A stretch of 64,000 bases of DNA from Eremophila alpestris peregrina (taxonomy: Eukaryota; Chordata; Aves; Passeriformes; Alaudidae), in NCBI GenBank assembly GCA_009792885.1, contig WMCF01000349.1, forward strand, positions 2,040 to 66,039. The letters run 5' to 3'. Each line of letters starts with the position of its first letter. Position 1 is the first letter of the stretch. Under the pieces are notes generated by a model that saw only the letters and a list, made by a program, of their open reading frames with translations, did no database searches and was not told where the DNA came from. Below, piece after piece: positions 32,365 through 44,874 of this stretch. The translations under genes and the position numbers were made by a program.

Positions 32365-32750
32365 TGTTGCAGCGTTCTGGATCAGGAACAGCATGGCGGC
32401 CACACCCCAGGCCGCTCGGACCATAAGCTCATGACACCAATATAGTGAACGGCTAAATGGCNNNNNNNNNNNNNNNNNNNNNNNNNNNNNNNNNNNNNNN
32501 NNNNNNNNNNNNNNNNNNNNNNNNNNNNNNNNNNNNNNNNNNNNNNNNNNNNNNNNNNNNNNNNNNNNNNNNNNNNNNNNNNNNNNNNNNNNNNNNNNNN
32601 NNNNNNNNNNNNNNNNNNNNNNNNNNNNNNNNNNNNNNNNNNNNNNNNNNNNNNNNNNNNNNNNNNNNNNNNNNNNNNNNNNNNNNNNNNNNNNNNNNNN
32701 NNNNNNNNNNNNNNNNNNNNNNNNNNGAACGCCTGTCCCTGTCTACCACA
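32365..32750 (-). repeat. 5' LTR of ERV 2, interrupted by gap
   Basis: 97 bases of U5 and R match the LTR at 28775, then 265 N, then the final 24 bases ending CTACCACA. Judged from the other LTR, about 249 bases are missing, so the gap length is nearly right. Confidence 0.9.
32462..32726. other. Assembly gap, 265 N
   Basis: Undetermined bases inside the LTR, most likely because the two LTRs could not be told apart by short reads. Confidence 0.95.
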
Positions 32751-32756
32751 AAAAGG
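32751..32756. repeat. Target-site duplication of ERV 2, right copy
   Basis: AAAAGG, matching 28769-28774. It continues into an A/G-rich tract. Confidence 0.88.
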
Positions 32757-32880
32757 AAAGAGGAAAAGGAATAAGGGAAGAAGGAAGAAGGAAAAGAGAA
32801 AGGGTAACAAAAAGAGAATAGAAATAATAAGAAGTGGGGGGGGGGGGGTAAGTTAAAAGAAAAAAAACCACAAAAGTAGA
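32757..32880. repeat. Purine-rich low-complexity tract
   Basis: Mostly AAGG, GGAAA and AGAA units on the plus strand, with a run of 12 or more G near 32840. With 28700-28768 it formed one tract before ERV 2 inserted. Confidence 0.7.
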
Positions 32881-33235
32881 TGGGAAAAACTGCCTCCGGC
32901 TGAGCGCAACCTCCGTACCCGCACATGCCGCCCCTTACCGCACCGCTGGCTCCCTCCATCTCCCATCGCCAGCCGCAGCGGATCGCAGCCGCCCTCCCGC
33001 TGGGCCGCGCCAAGCCGGGCTGTGCTGGGCCGGGCCGGGCTGTGTGGTGCCGGGCCGGGCCGTGGTGCCCCCCAGCCCGCAGCGGAGTCGGGCAGCTCGG
33101 CAGCCCCAGCGCAGTGGGCACGGAGCGGTGCGGGCCGGGCCCGGCGGGCGGGGCGGCGGCCCATGAGGGGAAGGTAGGGGAGAGGGGGGGGGGGTCGGCA
33201 CAGTGAAGGGGAGGGGAGCGGAGTGCACCACGTGG
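32881..33235. promoter_or_regulatory. CpG-rich block, possible promoter or LTR
   Basis: About 350 bp of very GC- and CpG-rich sequence with repeated GGGCCGGGC units. Plausible splice donors exist on both strands: AAG|GTAGGG on the plus strand near 33173, and GCG|GTAAGG on the minus strand near 32938, the latter after a short ATG frame (MEGASGA). It could be the first exon of an unseen gene, a bidirectional promoter, or part of an old GC-rich LTR. A second GC-rich patch follows at 33330-33400. No downstream exon was recognised on either side. Confidence 0.4.
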
Positions 33236-33440
33236 TCCTGGAAAAGATTTTTTAAAATTTAAAAAAAAAAAAAAAGAAGAAGGAATTATTACAGGATTAA
33301 CAAAGCAATAGAGTGAAAAGCACGACCTAAGACCGCGTGCCCGCAGCGGCAGCGCCAAGGCCTGCGGGGGCTGGGACATGGAGTACTCCGCTCTTAAATC
33401 CCCTCAGTGCGACTCGCAGTTGGGGGGAAGGGGTGGGGGG

Positions 33441-35666
33441 AAGAACAAAAAAAAAAAAGAAAAAGCAGAAGCTTTGTCTAGAAAAGGCTTCAGAAAGCCC
33501 TGGGGCTTTCCCTCAGAGTCCGACTTCCAAAAGCAGAAGAGCACAGATGTCTCTGGAGTAACCCCATCTGAACACTCAAAACTGATTTTCCACTTTTGCT
33601 TTTTTTTCACAGGTCGCTGGAAGCTGTCTTGCATCATCAGGTTTTACAGCACTCAGCCACATCATTAGAATTTCTCTAAATAGGACCTCTGAGCCTCTTC
33701 TTTTAAGTAAAAGTGGGGTTTCCCTGTCAAAAGTTGTGCTTTAAAAAATACCCCCAAATCTCATTAGCCCAGTTAGGGGAGTTAACTGCACAAGTAGCTG
33801 GCAGACTGCATAAAGAAGGATGTCAGTTTCTGTAAGTTCAGTGTATCTGTGTTTTGCTCAGTGGCAGATGAAAACTTCTTTGGTTTTAACCAATCAAACT
33901 TGAGGATAAACTTTCTGGAACAATCTCTGCGGACCAGGAGTCACTGAACCCCCTGTATGTTTACTTCATTCCAAGCATGGGTTAAAAAAACCTGTATGGT
34001 AGGTGGTAGGCGAGGTTGTTCTCTAATGCTGTGCTCTCTGAAAGGCTTTGGACACTGCTGGTGGTAGAAGTGCATCACCACAAAGTCACTGACATAAGTA
34101 CCACACTCAAACAGAACAGCACCTCTGTGGCTGAGGAGACAGCTTAGTCCTGCCTTGTTCCTTGCTGGCTTCACATCTCAGTGCCAGAGCCACCCTCCCT
34201 GCCAACACTGGGAGATCTCATCTTTTCTTCAGCCCCGTGGGGAAAAAAAATCAATTTCCGGCAGGATAAAAGTATGTCTAGGCATAATGCTTGAAGTACC
34301 CTGGCCTAAAGTCTTCTCTGTTTGGCAGTAAGACAGGGGTACCAGCACCATCTCTGGGCTCTTCCAACTTGTCTGGGTGCTCCATTCAGCAGCACCTCCC
34401 CATGCTCTTCCCAACAGGGCTGTGGCACTGTGGCACAGAGTCCACACTGCTTCTCCTAGAGTGAATCCACTATTTCTCACTACTTCCAGCTCCTCTGTTT
34501 GGGTTTGTTTACCCAAATAGCAGTGCTCCTGCTTTACACCCATATCACCCATCAGCAGACTGCACCACCTCTGTCATCTAGGTGCCAGTGCTGTACGCTG
34601 TATTTCAGAAGGTATTCTTCTCTTTCCCTACAACTTCCCATCTCCTGATCCTAAGTCTCTCACCTGCTCCCCAGCACCACAGGCTGTCTTTAACCAGGAG
34701 CAGCACAGGACCTGACCTGCTCAGCAGCACTCCAATCCAGTCCTTTCTGTCCTTTGGGAACAGGTGGTTGAAATCCTGTCTTTCCATCCCCTGAAACAGC
34801 TGGCACAGGTCCCCAAGAGCTCCCTGTGATGCAGCTCTTCCATGCCCATCAGCTGTGGCTCAATTGCACTGGCAGGGCTGGGTGATGTGCTGAAGGGCTT
34901 CACCCCTCTCCCCCAGCCACAGCTGTGATGCCAAACACGTTTTGGCCCCACCAGGGTTTTGTCCCATCTGTCAGACACCCTGGGGGCGCTGGGAGCCGGT
35001 GTGGGGGCACAGGCTGCAGATTCCCCATCTGTGCCACATCTGAGATGGCTAATGCAGCGGAAAAAGAAACCACCCAGTGCCTGAATCTCCAGGGAGTTGA
35101 TGCACTCTGCCTTCCTCTTCCCTGACAGGCTGAGGTCGTGCGACTGCAGGCCAGGAGGCAGCTGGGAGCAGAAGCAGGGCTGGAATGAGGGGCTGGTAAT
35201 GTCCCTTGCAAGGCACATCCTCCTGCCCTGGGCACCGAGGTGGCTTATGCAGCCACTGCACTCCAGTTTTGAGCTTTCCTTCCCCTATTTGTGTTGAGAA
35301 AAGTTTGACCTTTTCTCTCTGATCCAGGCATCTGAGCCAGACATTTAGGCTGCCAGGAATACACTCTGTGCTGGGGAAAGGAGAGCATTTGCCAGCCTGG
35401 GGCTGGATGGTCCTGCAAGCCTCTGTTATGTGTGCATCTAGCTCTTGGTTAGCTTCTCTGCAAAGAAGGGTGATGGAGTCCTGAAACTGGCACAAACTGG
35501 TGTTTCTTACACCACTGATCATTGTTTTCTGCAGGAGGACCCTATTAAATCCTAAAACATTTCTGTGAATGAGCAATCAGCAGAGAAATGCGGTGGGCTT
35601 AGTGCATTTATGACGGAAATCTGTAATTTTTGTCCAAACGCTTGATATAAATTTCCAGGTAGTTAT
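33441..35666. other. Intergenic, no gene recognised
   Basis: Two overlapping minus-strand open frames of 165 and 175 codons (34721-35218 and 35049-35576) have no recognisable domain and share the same C/T-rich sequence in different frames. Otherwise nothing. Confidence 0.45.
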
Positions 35667-35671
35667 ATTAA

Positions 35672-36354
35672 TGTCCTAGGGTGACATCATGATGCTTGTA
35701 TCCCCAGTCGTCTGTTGAATTTGTGCGGGATGTTGTATTCTGTGCACTGTGGTGTTGGGTCTGGGGGGAGGGGGAGGCACAGTTTTTTTTTTCAAAGGCT
35801 CTGCTCCTCTGAGTAACCTTGAACGTCTGGAGTTTTTGATAACAACAGTATGAGACGGAGAAGTTTTTGCTTTTTTTGCTTTTTTTAGCAGCTTGCTTCG
35901 CTTCTGCTTCTTTAGCTAGCATAGCTAGGTAGTTTTTCTCTTCAACTTTCATTTTTTTCCCTTTTTTTGCCTTTCCTGGGAATTTTTTTTCTAATCTCTC
36001 TGGACTGTGAACACGGGGAAGCGCCGGAGGGCTCGCACCTGGGACCCACCAAGATCCACCTTGCGCCGCAACTTCTCCCAGCACCAGAGAGACTGAGAAC
36101 ACAGCCACCATCTTCAAGGGGGGACCTTCTGCCTGAATTCCGTCATCTCTCCAGAGCAGCACAAAGTCCTTGTCATCGGGTATTGTTCAATTTATTGTGC
36201 TGGGGAGGGCTTGACTTGTTGAATAAACAGGTATTTTTTTTTTCCCCACTTCTCTCTAAGAAAATTATTCCCCCGAACCGGCTGGGGGGGGGGGGGGGGA
36301 AGGAGGGAGAGCCCCTTAGGAGGTATTTTCCCGAAATTGCCCTAAACCAGGACA
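35672..36354 (+). repeat. Solo LTR with 5-bp target duplication
   Basis: 683 bp from TGTCCTAGGGTGACATC to CCTAAACCAGGACA, flanked by ATTAA at 35667-35671 and 36355-36359. The ends are short inverted repeats (TGTCCT and AGGACA). AATAAA at about 36222 gives the orientation. It includes pyrimidine runs and a 14-base G run. A 5-bp duplication and these ends fit an ERVL-like element. Confidence 0.85.
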
Positions 36355-36609
36355 ATTAAAAAAATAAAAGTCACAAAAATCTGGCACAAAACTGGGCAGC
36401 TTGCTAAGTAGTTATGAACTACATATAACAATTAGAGAGTGCTCTTAATTGTTAAATAATTTCATTGTGAGCATACAGCATGTATTTTTATACAAACTGC
36501 AAAGGCATTTGCTGGGGGTATTTGGGGCAGTGGAACCTTGCAAGGCCAGAATTGCACTGACTCACTGTCAGCTGAGATTGCCCAGGTCAGAGTTATTGAA
36601 AATATCAAG
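36355..36609. other. Spacer, nothing recognised
   Basis: AT-rich sequence after the LTR with no recognised feature. Confidence 0.4.
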
Positions 36610-36992
36610 TTTGGGTATGCCAGGCAGCAAAATTGGTACCCAGGGCAAAAGAGTAGTTATGGTGGACTGCTTGTTTGCAAAGAGTTTTGAGTAGAAAACA
36701 GGAGGTCAATAAACAGGAAAACGGGTAAGGCAGGTTGCCAAGGACTGCCAAGGTCTGCTTGTCAAGCAAGGCCACACTTGACCACCAGAGTGGGAGCAGG
36801 GCAGAAAACCAAACCTGTTTTTCTGACTATAACCCATGGCTCAAACCTGCTTCTGGTCACAACACAGGGGTCATGGGGTGCTTTCTCTCATCAGCAGGGC
36901 AGCACCTAGGTGGATGCATGGATTGAGCATTGCTGTGTCAGTGCCTGTTCCAGCCAGATGGCACCAGTCTCTTCCCACCACTTTCTAAGACA
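36610..36992. repeat. Diverged interspersed repeat, copy B
   Basis: Partner of 17320-17722, in the same orientation. Shared blocks are TGACCACCA, CAAACCTGCTT and GGATTGAGCA in the same order. Family unknown. Confidence 0.4.
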
Positions 36993-39096
36993 AACTTAAT
37001 TGTCTGGGTCAAAAATTCACAGCTGAAAATACCCTACCTCACCATACCATCCCTTAATGAAGGAAAAAAAAATAAGGAAAAATAAAAAAAGTAGTGTATT
37101 AAAATCAGTGTTCTGCAAAGAGTAACCAATGCATCAACTCTAATTTTTTGCCAGTAAAGTTGCTGTCTTGCTTATTATTCTCCTCTCACAGGGAAGTAAT
37201 ACAGGAAACTCGCTTCCAAATAATCATTCCTTATTCAAAAGTCAGAAAAACGCAAGTAAGCAATCATCCAGGTACTCACCAGAAAATTTCTCAGAACACT
37301 GCATTACAAATTAAAGATAATCACTTCTGTCTTGAGGGAGAAGAAGGGTAATAATATAAAAAAAAAATAAAATTTAAAAAGCCTAACCAGAAACACCATT
37401 ATCTACAGATGGAAAGACTGAGTTAATAATTTATTGGATTTTCCTTGTGTGTCTGAATTTTCTGGACACAGCTGGGAAAACAGGTTTTTTTTTTTTCCTG
37501 TTTTACTCAGAAAAATACAGTTATCATCACAACCCATTTTTTCTGAATTAAAGGTGGAAAAGAAGGTGCAACAGCACAAGGGGAACAACAAACTTGGAGG
37601 TGAGGTGCAAGGTAAGAAAAGCTGGGCATGTGTAAAGATGGTAACTTTCCTATTATTTCTTTAAGAGTCATGGATAAATCATTATAGTTAGGCCCAGGGT
37701 GACAGCTACAGCATGGATGAGCCAGTGAACAGGGTAGTTAGCCATCTTCACTGTGAGAAGGTATATACTCAAACCACAACAGTATCACCATTCTTCACTT
37801 GGCTTGTTCCTCACAGGTTGTCAAGTTTGTTTGGCCTCATACCCAGAGCTTCTGGAAACTTCCCTTTTATGGGTTAACTGACTCTTGTCCTGCTCCTTCA
37901 CTCATGGACAATTCTCTAGAGTCTTGCTATGGCCAGGAAACAATCTGGAGATTTCACTTCACTCCCTCCTCCAACTGAAATGTTCATTGGAAGGAAAGGA
38001 AATAACCAACATTCCCTGACCAGGGAGCCCTGTAACTGACCAGAATTAGATCATTTGATGGGAAATCTAAATTTGTTATTCTATCCATCAGTGTGGGGAA
38101 TCTCCAATTATATATTTATTTCCAAAACGGGGGACTTCACAGCACCAGTATATCTATCCCCAGCTGGGTGAGTCTTTAGAAATCTCCTTATTAGCCCAAG
38201 TCAAAATGAAGAACACAGAAAATCCAGCTGAATATCCCTGCTTTGGAAGGTTCTTGGTTACCTCATAGGTAACCACAGGTGACTGCTGTTACGTCCTCTC
38301 TTAACCCTTACTCTTCCCCATGTCTAGCAAATCTGTCACTTTGGCCTTCTCTTTAGAAAGGGCTGCAGGGTCCTGAAATCAGCACATCTGTAGTGGGTAC
38401 AACCTTCTAAACAGGCTGCCATTCCCTCCCCAGCAAACAGCCACAGCTCCTGGGTGTTTGTGTGGAACTGATAAGCCCACAGCAGAGACAGCTCATTAAA
38501 TCTTTTCTTTGCCAACTTCCTCCAAATGTGGCAGTCCAGTGCAGCAATCATGTTGTAAGCTAGGGACCCTACCAAAAGTTTGCCAGAGTGAAGACCATGG
38601 GGAAGGGTTCCAGCCAGACTGATGCTGGCCATGTTCTTCCCAAGCATCTCAAAAGTGACAGAGAAATAGCAGGTTGTTCCCAGGCTACCAAGCCCTATCA
38701 AGTCCTACTCCTGCTGTTCCCCAGCACTAAGGGTACAACCTAGCCTTCTCACTGGATGGGGGAAAGCCATCCATCCTGCTCCTGATATGCAAGCAAGAGG
38801 CCAGGTCTAGGAATTCAGGATACTCCAGCAAGGGGAACACCAACAGTGGAGGCAGAGAAAAGGAAATTTCAGCCAGTTCCCAGGAGCTCAGTGTTGTTTC
38901 TCTGTCTGGATCTTTGCCACAATTAGATCATTAGATGGAGGTTTTTAGGGATCAAATCACCAAGACTCTTTCCCTTCCCCAGCTTGCTGCATAAAGGATA
39001 AAGAACAGAATCACATATTGGTTTCTTTACAGTGTCATCCATATGGCAAAGATAGATTTGGCCTTGGGAGAATATGAGGGAAGGGTTCTTTAACTG
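36993..39096. other. Intergenic, no gene recognised
   Basis: Short open frames only, with poly(A) and poly(T) runs. Nothing with a conserved motif. Confidence 0.5.
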
Positions 39097-39670
39097 TGTC
39101 ATGGCTTAAGCTCAGATGGAAATTAGGCACCATGCAGCTGCTCACTCAGCCTCCTCCCCTCTCCTCCCTCACCCCTGTGGAATGGGAAGGAGAAGCAAAG
39201 TAAAGCCTGTATGTTGAGATAAGATAATTAAATGGTGAAAATAAAGTAAAATAACATAATAAAGGTAAGTAATAACAATGATTTTTAAAAAAAGAAACAA
39301 GTAATGTACGATGCAGTTGCTCACCACCCTCTGACTGAGCCAGACCACCCCTTCCTGAAACGATGTCATCTGTCCTTCCAGCTAACTCCCCCATTTCATA
39401 TATCAAGCATGACATTTTGTGGTGTGGAACATCCCTTTGGTCAGCTTGGGTCACCTGTCCCAGCTTTGCTCCCTCCCACTTTCATTTGCATTCCACCTCC
39501 CTGGCAGAGCATGAGACAAGGGAAAAATAGTCTTTGACTTAAGTTAACCACAACTAACTATCAGTTAACCATCAGTGTGTTATCAACACCATTCTCACGC
39601 TGAATCAAAAACCAGCCCTGTAACAGCTACTGAAAAGAAATTAACTCTGCCCAAGCTTAACAAGGACACA
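39097..39670 (-). repeat. LTR of an ERVL-like family, copy 1
   Basis: The plus strand starts TGTCATGGCTTAAGC. On the minus strand it aligns for about 400 bp with 56738-57260, sharing a GGACAGGTGACCC block and a GGGATGTTCCACACCAC block. The right boundary is set by comparison with the other copy and no target duplication was found, so it is approximate. Confidence 0.65.
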
Positions 39671-42600
39671 CCGTCTCGTACCTGCTACAGAGCATGCATC
39701 GCACCAGAATCATCAGCTCCACACATCAATCTGGCATGCACATCTCCAGCTCTTTTCCAGAGGATACAGCACCTAGTAGAAAAGCAAGGGAATCATATAG
39801 GAAAAGAGACACCTTTCTTTCTCAGGCTGAAGCACTGAACCTTATGTTTGTCTGATCACCAGATAATCAAAGGCCATCTCAAAGCAAGTGAAAAACCTCT
39901 GCCTAAGCATGGCTACTCTTGGGAGTTTTCCAGTCAGAACCCCATCTACCCTAGACTCACTGATTCCTTCTGCCATCCCTACTTTGTTGCCTGCATTTGG
40001 TAACCAGATGGATTCATAAGCAAAGCAGCACATGTAGACTGTCAGCCACAAGAAAAAAGAATGTTTTGCATAAATATCAACAGTGGTGTTTGAAAGTACA
40101 TTCAAACACACAGGTGAGGAGATACTGTAATTGAGCAGAAGTGAAATGGTCCAGGTGGTCTTTTACCCTCCTGAACAATGTATGTGATTCTACAGAGCAT
40201 TCTTTTTTTCTATGGAAGCCTTATTCAGTCTCACAGAAATCTTTCAGGTCTTGACCTCCAAAAGTAGATGCCAAATATTGTAACTGTATGGTATGCTATC
40301 ATCAAGGGAAGCATACATTTCAAGCCAAGATGTGGTGGCTTTGTGGTTTTGGCTTCCTTAGACCCTGGCATATTCCTGTTGAGTCTCCTGTACAATTTTC
40401 CCTTTTTTGTAAGTCTCTTCTTTATCCTGCTACAGATGGTTCAGAAGACTGAGACAGCACATCAGATACAAATCCAGTGAGACATGAGGGGAAAAGAACA
40501 TTTATTCAATGGCCCTTTTTTCTTTTGTAGGGTAGATATCCATTTTTACAGGACTATCAGCACCTGGAAAACCTGAGTCAGAGAAGGGACTGCTGCAGCT
40601 ACAATTGTGGGTCACACTGACATGCAACAAGCATGAGCTGGCCAAACATAAAGCATAACACCCCACTCTCCTCCCCAAAATGAGATAATTATGGCCTGTA
40701 ACTCTGGCATGTTCGTACAGCAGCCTCTGGCTGAAATGCTCCAGTCAAAAATGCAAACAACATTGCTCTGAAGAGAAGTACTAAAAAGATCACTTCCTCT
40801 TAAACAAATCTGCAATGGGTGTTGACAGCAGAGCAGAAAAGGGATGGGTACATCCACATCCCTCCCAGCTCTGCCCAGGCAGCGAGCACGTATCAGTCAC
40901 AAATGAAGGAAAGGTGGAAAGTTAAATGGGGACAAGCCCATTTCACTGGGACAGAGTGAGCCTAGCCAGTGTGAACAGATCATTATTGGCTTTGGTCAGA
41001 ACTAGAAGGCTTCAGCTGGCAAATCTCTCAGCAGATTTTCTAAACGAAGGAAAACACCATTTATTCCCACAGCAAAGGATAGGAGACAAAACTGAAAAAG
41101 ACTCAAGATAGAAGTATCATGTGTTAGCCAGAGTGTGACACCAGAGACAGCCACTCTTGTGATGCAGCACCATGGTAACAGCCGTGGTCTGCTGTGCAGT
41201 GGGCTGTATCACCAAGCACAGGGGATGTTCTTCTGTGGCTGGTTTCTTAGGACAGCCTGCCACACAAGGCTGCTGCATAGCCTACTGGGCTAATATCAGC
41301 CTGGAAGGATCTTATGAAGGGATGGAAAGCCCTAGAAGAGCAACAGCCCTGAGTTGCCTGGGAGGACAGAGCAAGAAGGGAGGCATCTTTGCATCAAGAG
41401 ACAGGGAGTGAATACATGGATGGGAAACTGGCTACCGGAGAATACTTGCATCCACTCTTCTCATGAAAATCTACCATTTCTTGCTCTTCTCCAGAGTCAG
41501 ACATTAGACCTCCTTTCAAATTTTTCATCTCAGTCTCTTCCCTCTCCAAAAATCAATGTCAACATGTATCCTCTAAATGTCCACTGTCCCCTTTACCACT
41601 TCATTTCCTCACAACCAAACTCCACCTCTTGTTCCTTACAGCCCAGGCTTCCTACAGCACTCAAACACATACCAAAGCACTTCAGCTCTCAGTCCTCCTG
41701 CTCTCCCGCTCTGTAGTGCTGCTGCCTATTGGTGAAGAGTCCCAGCCCCACTGCCATACATCCCAACACTCACACTCCCTATCTCCTTAGCAATCATTTA
41801 TCTTACTAATGTTACTCTTTCCCCAGCTAATTGTTAATCACCACCCTGCCCATGGCCTGGAGCCAACACTTCATCAATGAGATGGGGGCACAAAATTGAC
41901 ATTTCATATTACTTGAAGCAGCAGGAAAGATGTAGGAAATTCCTACCCGCCCCACTCTCATTTGTTCCTACCAGTTTTGCAGTTGTGCCAAATCCCACAT
42001 TTAACCAAGCACACCCTTTGCAGACAGAATGCTCTAGCCAAGGAGCATAATTTTGCATTTCACCTTTTTTTCCCTACCTTTTTTCCCCTTGAATTAATTG
42101 CTGTTATCACCTTTGCTCTCCCTACTCTTTGCCTCAGCCTTTCTCTTCCATCAGCAAGTGGGTAAAGCAGCTCTCACCTGCTCCTGTGTTATAGCCTGCA
42201 GCATTAGTTTTCACCACTGCATATATCTTCCTCTGCACCCCAGGTGCCTAACAAAAGCCAGAGTAGCTGCTATAAGCATCTGTCTCTTCCTTCCCCTTAT
42301 TTCCAGGAAATCCTCACCAGGAATGCAGAAGGCATAAAATGGATAATGCAGTACTCTAGCATGGAGATTCAATTTCCTCCAAAGCAGGTTTTATCTGAAC
42401 AACTGAGGTGTGTTGGTGGGCCTTGCCTGCCATTTATCAGTCCCTATCACTCATCATAACCATGTGGATCCAGCACCCACAGGTGGAAAAGATGTGTTGC
42501 TCCTGACTTACTCAAATCCAAAAATCCTTATTTGTTTCCAAAAGCGTGATTTTTTTATCATCCACTGACATCTTGACCTCTTACAATTCCGTCAAGCCAG

Positions 42601-43271
42601 CTTTACAATTCCCTAATTATCTCAAGATCAAATCCAACTCAAAAATCAGCCCAAGGGAAGAAACTGCTCAGTTCCAAAAGTATATGTTCCAATCCTTTGC
42701 AATTTTTTTCCATTCATATATATTTTAATTAGAATGCTTGATTTTGATACTAGGTACAGAAGCATCTTGCTGTTTTTTTCCCTTTCCTTGATGTCAGAAA
42801 TAGTCTTTTCTGGCTTGAAGAACTTGCTGGATTTCTGTTTTCTGAGAGAAACAGAAGATGAAGATGTGTGGTGAGGAAGTGATAACTATCTGAGACAGTT
42901 GTGGGAGATACAAGCCTCATTCAAAGCCTGCTGGAATGGGTGGAAAGCTATCACTGCCTGCCTCAGCCTCTGGAGTATCTCTCTGTTCTTCCCAAACATT
43001 GGATTTTCAATGGCTATCTAAAAATAAATTTTTAGTCTGATTCCAATCCTACTGAGCATATTTAACCTTCACTCCCTTAAGTGGCAAAACAGTCAGCTGT
43101 GCTCAGGATAAGGCTGTGTGCAAGTGTTTTCAAGTGCAGGACAAGCAATCTTAATTATAGTTTTTCATACTGGTAGGCTTGTCTGAAGTCCAGTGTGCAT
43201 GCTCATTAATCAATCCTCCTACACCCCTTGTCAAAAATGCAAGCCCTACCAACCTGACTTCTCAGATGAAA
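39671..43271. other. Intergenic, no gene recognised
   Basis: Several short frames, none with a recognisable domain. The left half of the target duplication of the next LTR closes this stretch. Confidence 0.5.
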
Positions 43272-43276
43272 CAACT

Positions 43277-43730
43277 TGTGGCTGCCCAGAGTGGTGGCAG
43301 CATGGGCTCTTTGCTCTAACTGAGAGAGGGGGAAAGTTTTAATGAGGACATGAATATGCATGATGCCCAAAAGCTATTGGTTGTGGCCGCGCTGTCACTC
43401 CCCGACTCCTCTGTATCTGATTGGATAGTCCTGTGTTATCCACGCCCAGGACAAAGGTTTTAAGAATGTTTCCCAGGCTGTACTCCTCGCTTTTGGAGCA
43501 CAGCAGCTGGAATAAACTGCATGTTCTCTGGAAGCCAGTGTTCCTTTATCCTTTCTCAAGAGAAACCCTACTTATGTTAGAAACCTCCCCCTTCTCTTTC
43601 CTGCAGGCTCACACGCTCGCACGGACCACCGGCCACTCCCCGAGAGGAAGAAGCTGGCTGGACCCACACACACTCTAGCCGGGACAACAGCAGCTGCAGG
43701 AGGGAGAGGGACCGGAGGATTTTTCTAACA
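43277..43730 (+). repeat. Solo LTR with 5-bp target duplication
   Basis: 454 bp from TGTGGCTGCCCAGAG to TTTTCTAACA, flanked by CAACT at 43272-43276 and 43731-43735. AATAAA near 43512 gives the orientation. Its start resembles that of the next LTR (TGTGGGCGCCCAAGG). Confidence 0.88.
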
Positions 43731-43735
43731 CAACT

Positions 43736-44874
43736 GAGGCAGAGAATTTAAATGACACGATCAAACCACTGATGCAAGGGAGTGCTACACTCACTATGAA
43801 AAGGCTGCTCTTTGCATAGCAATAAACCAAATGTCTTTCAGCCAGGCACCCTCAGTCCCTACTGAACACATGGTTCAGTCCCACTGCAGGTAGTCACATA
43901 CAGGAAATAAGACAGATACAGCACTACTTTATAAATCCAGGATCTAAAGATTTCAGATTCACATTCACATTTTTGGCTGGTCAAGAACTGTGTTGAATGC
44001 ATCTACTACATTTGAAGTGGCCACAAAATATCCAGCCAGCCCAGATGTCTCAGGAGTGAGCAGAGTGGAATAAGACATTTAGGAGGGGCTGAATTTCCCC
44101 AGGTTTCTTGGGCTTGTTGGAACTGGATGGAAAAAGAAGAGAATGATGTTCCCGAGGCACTCAGGTTTGTCTCTCCATCCCCCTTCTTTAATGGGGAAAA
44201 CCTTTCAATCAATGAGCTCAGATTAATAAACCCAACTCATATCTTGGAATTGAGTTTGAGGGGATTTTCTGAATTGGATGGAAGATTTTTGCCTCTCTTT
44301 GCAAGTCAGTATTTATAAAGGTGTTAGTGCCTCCATTGATATCAAGAGGAGATCACTATTTTCTATAGCTAAAAAAAAAGCCTCAGCTTTTCCAAAGAAC
44401 TCATCCAGCAGTTCTTTAGACACACCTATGACAAGCAAACAGTTTTGCACTGAATATTAGAAAAAGCCAAGAATAAAATGGAAAATCCTTCTATTTCCCA
44501 TTATGGGAATGTGATTATTGCTAAAGTAAGTTACTTAAATAATGGCTTTGATCTCTAAAGAAAACAAATACTGCAGGCTCATGATGACACTATCAAATCA
44601 TCTGGTGGCATGACAGGAATCCTTTTTGCATTTCCTGCATTCTCCCTGCATTTCCTGCAGGGAATGCATTTTTTAAATGGAATATATATATCACAAAGGT
44701 AATCTTTGTATTGAGGCTATGGACCTCAAGCCATACAGCTGCACTTGAATACAGCCTGAGGATTTGCAAGTGCCTCACCAAGGGTTTCTTCTGGATATGA
44801 AACATTCAAAGAAATGGAAAAACTCATTATGCTACATGCACTGAGGTAACCTGGCAAAAATTATTGTCAAAAGC
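43736..44874. other. Spacer between LTRs, nothing recognised
   Basis: No coding or RNA feature was recognised. Confidence 0.45.

Larger units (their letters stand above)
28775..32750 (-). mobile_element. Endogenous retrovirus 2, pol deleted, same family as ERV 1
   Basis: A provirus on the minus strand with two LTRs, perfect 6-bp target duplication, tRNA-Phe primer binding site and polypurine tract. Compared with ERV 1 it lacks about 3.9 kb, from mid-capsid through nucleocapsid, protease and all of pol to the env leader. What remains is a damaged gag joined to env. Because the flanks still carry matching duplications, the deletion happened inside one inserted provirus or before insertion, and not by recombination between two integration sites. 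Confidence 0.95.

Noticed and set aside
32453..33379. Open frames spanning the 265-N gap
   Set aside because: Undetermined bases hide stop codons; the frames join an LTR to unrelated CpG-rich sequence.
34721..35576. 165- and 175-codon minus-strand frames
   Set aside because: They overlap in different frames with no domain or splice context; at most one could be real and neither is supported.
35668..36162. Lys-rich 164-codon minus-strand frame resembling a charged nuclear protein
   Set aside because: It lies inside a solo LTR with perfect target duplication, antisense to it; the Lys codons come from poly(T) runs.
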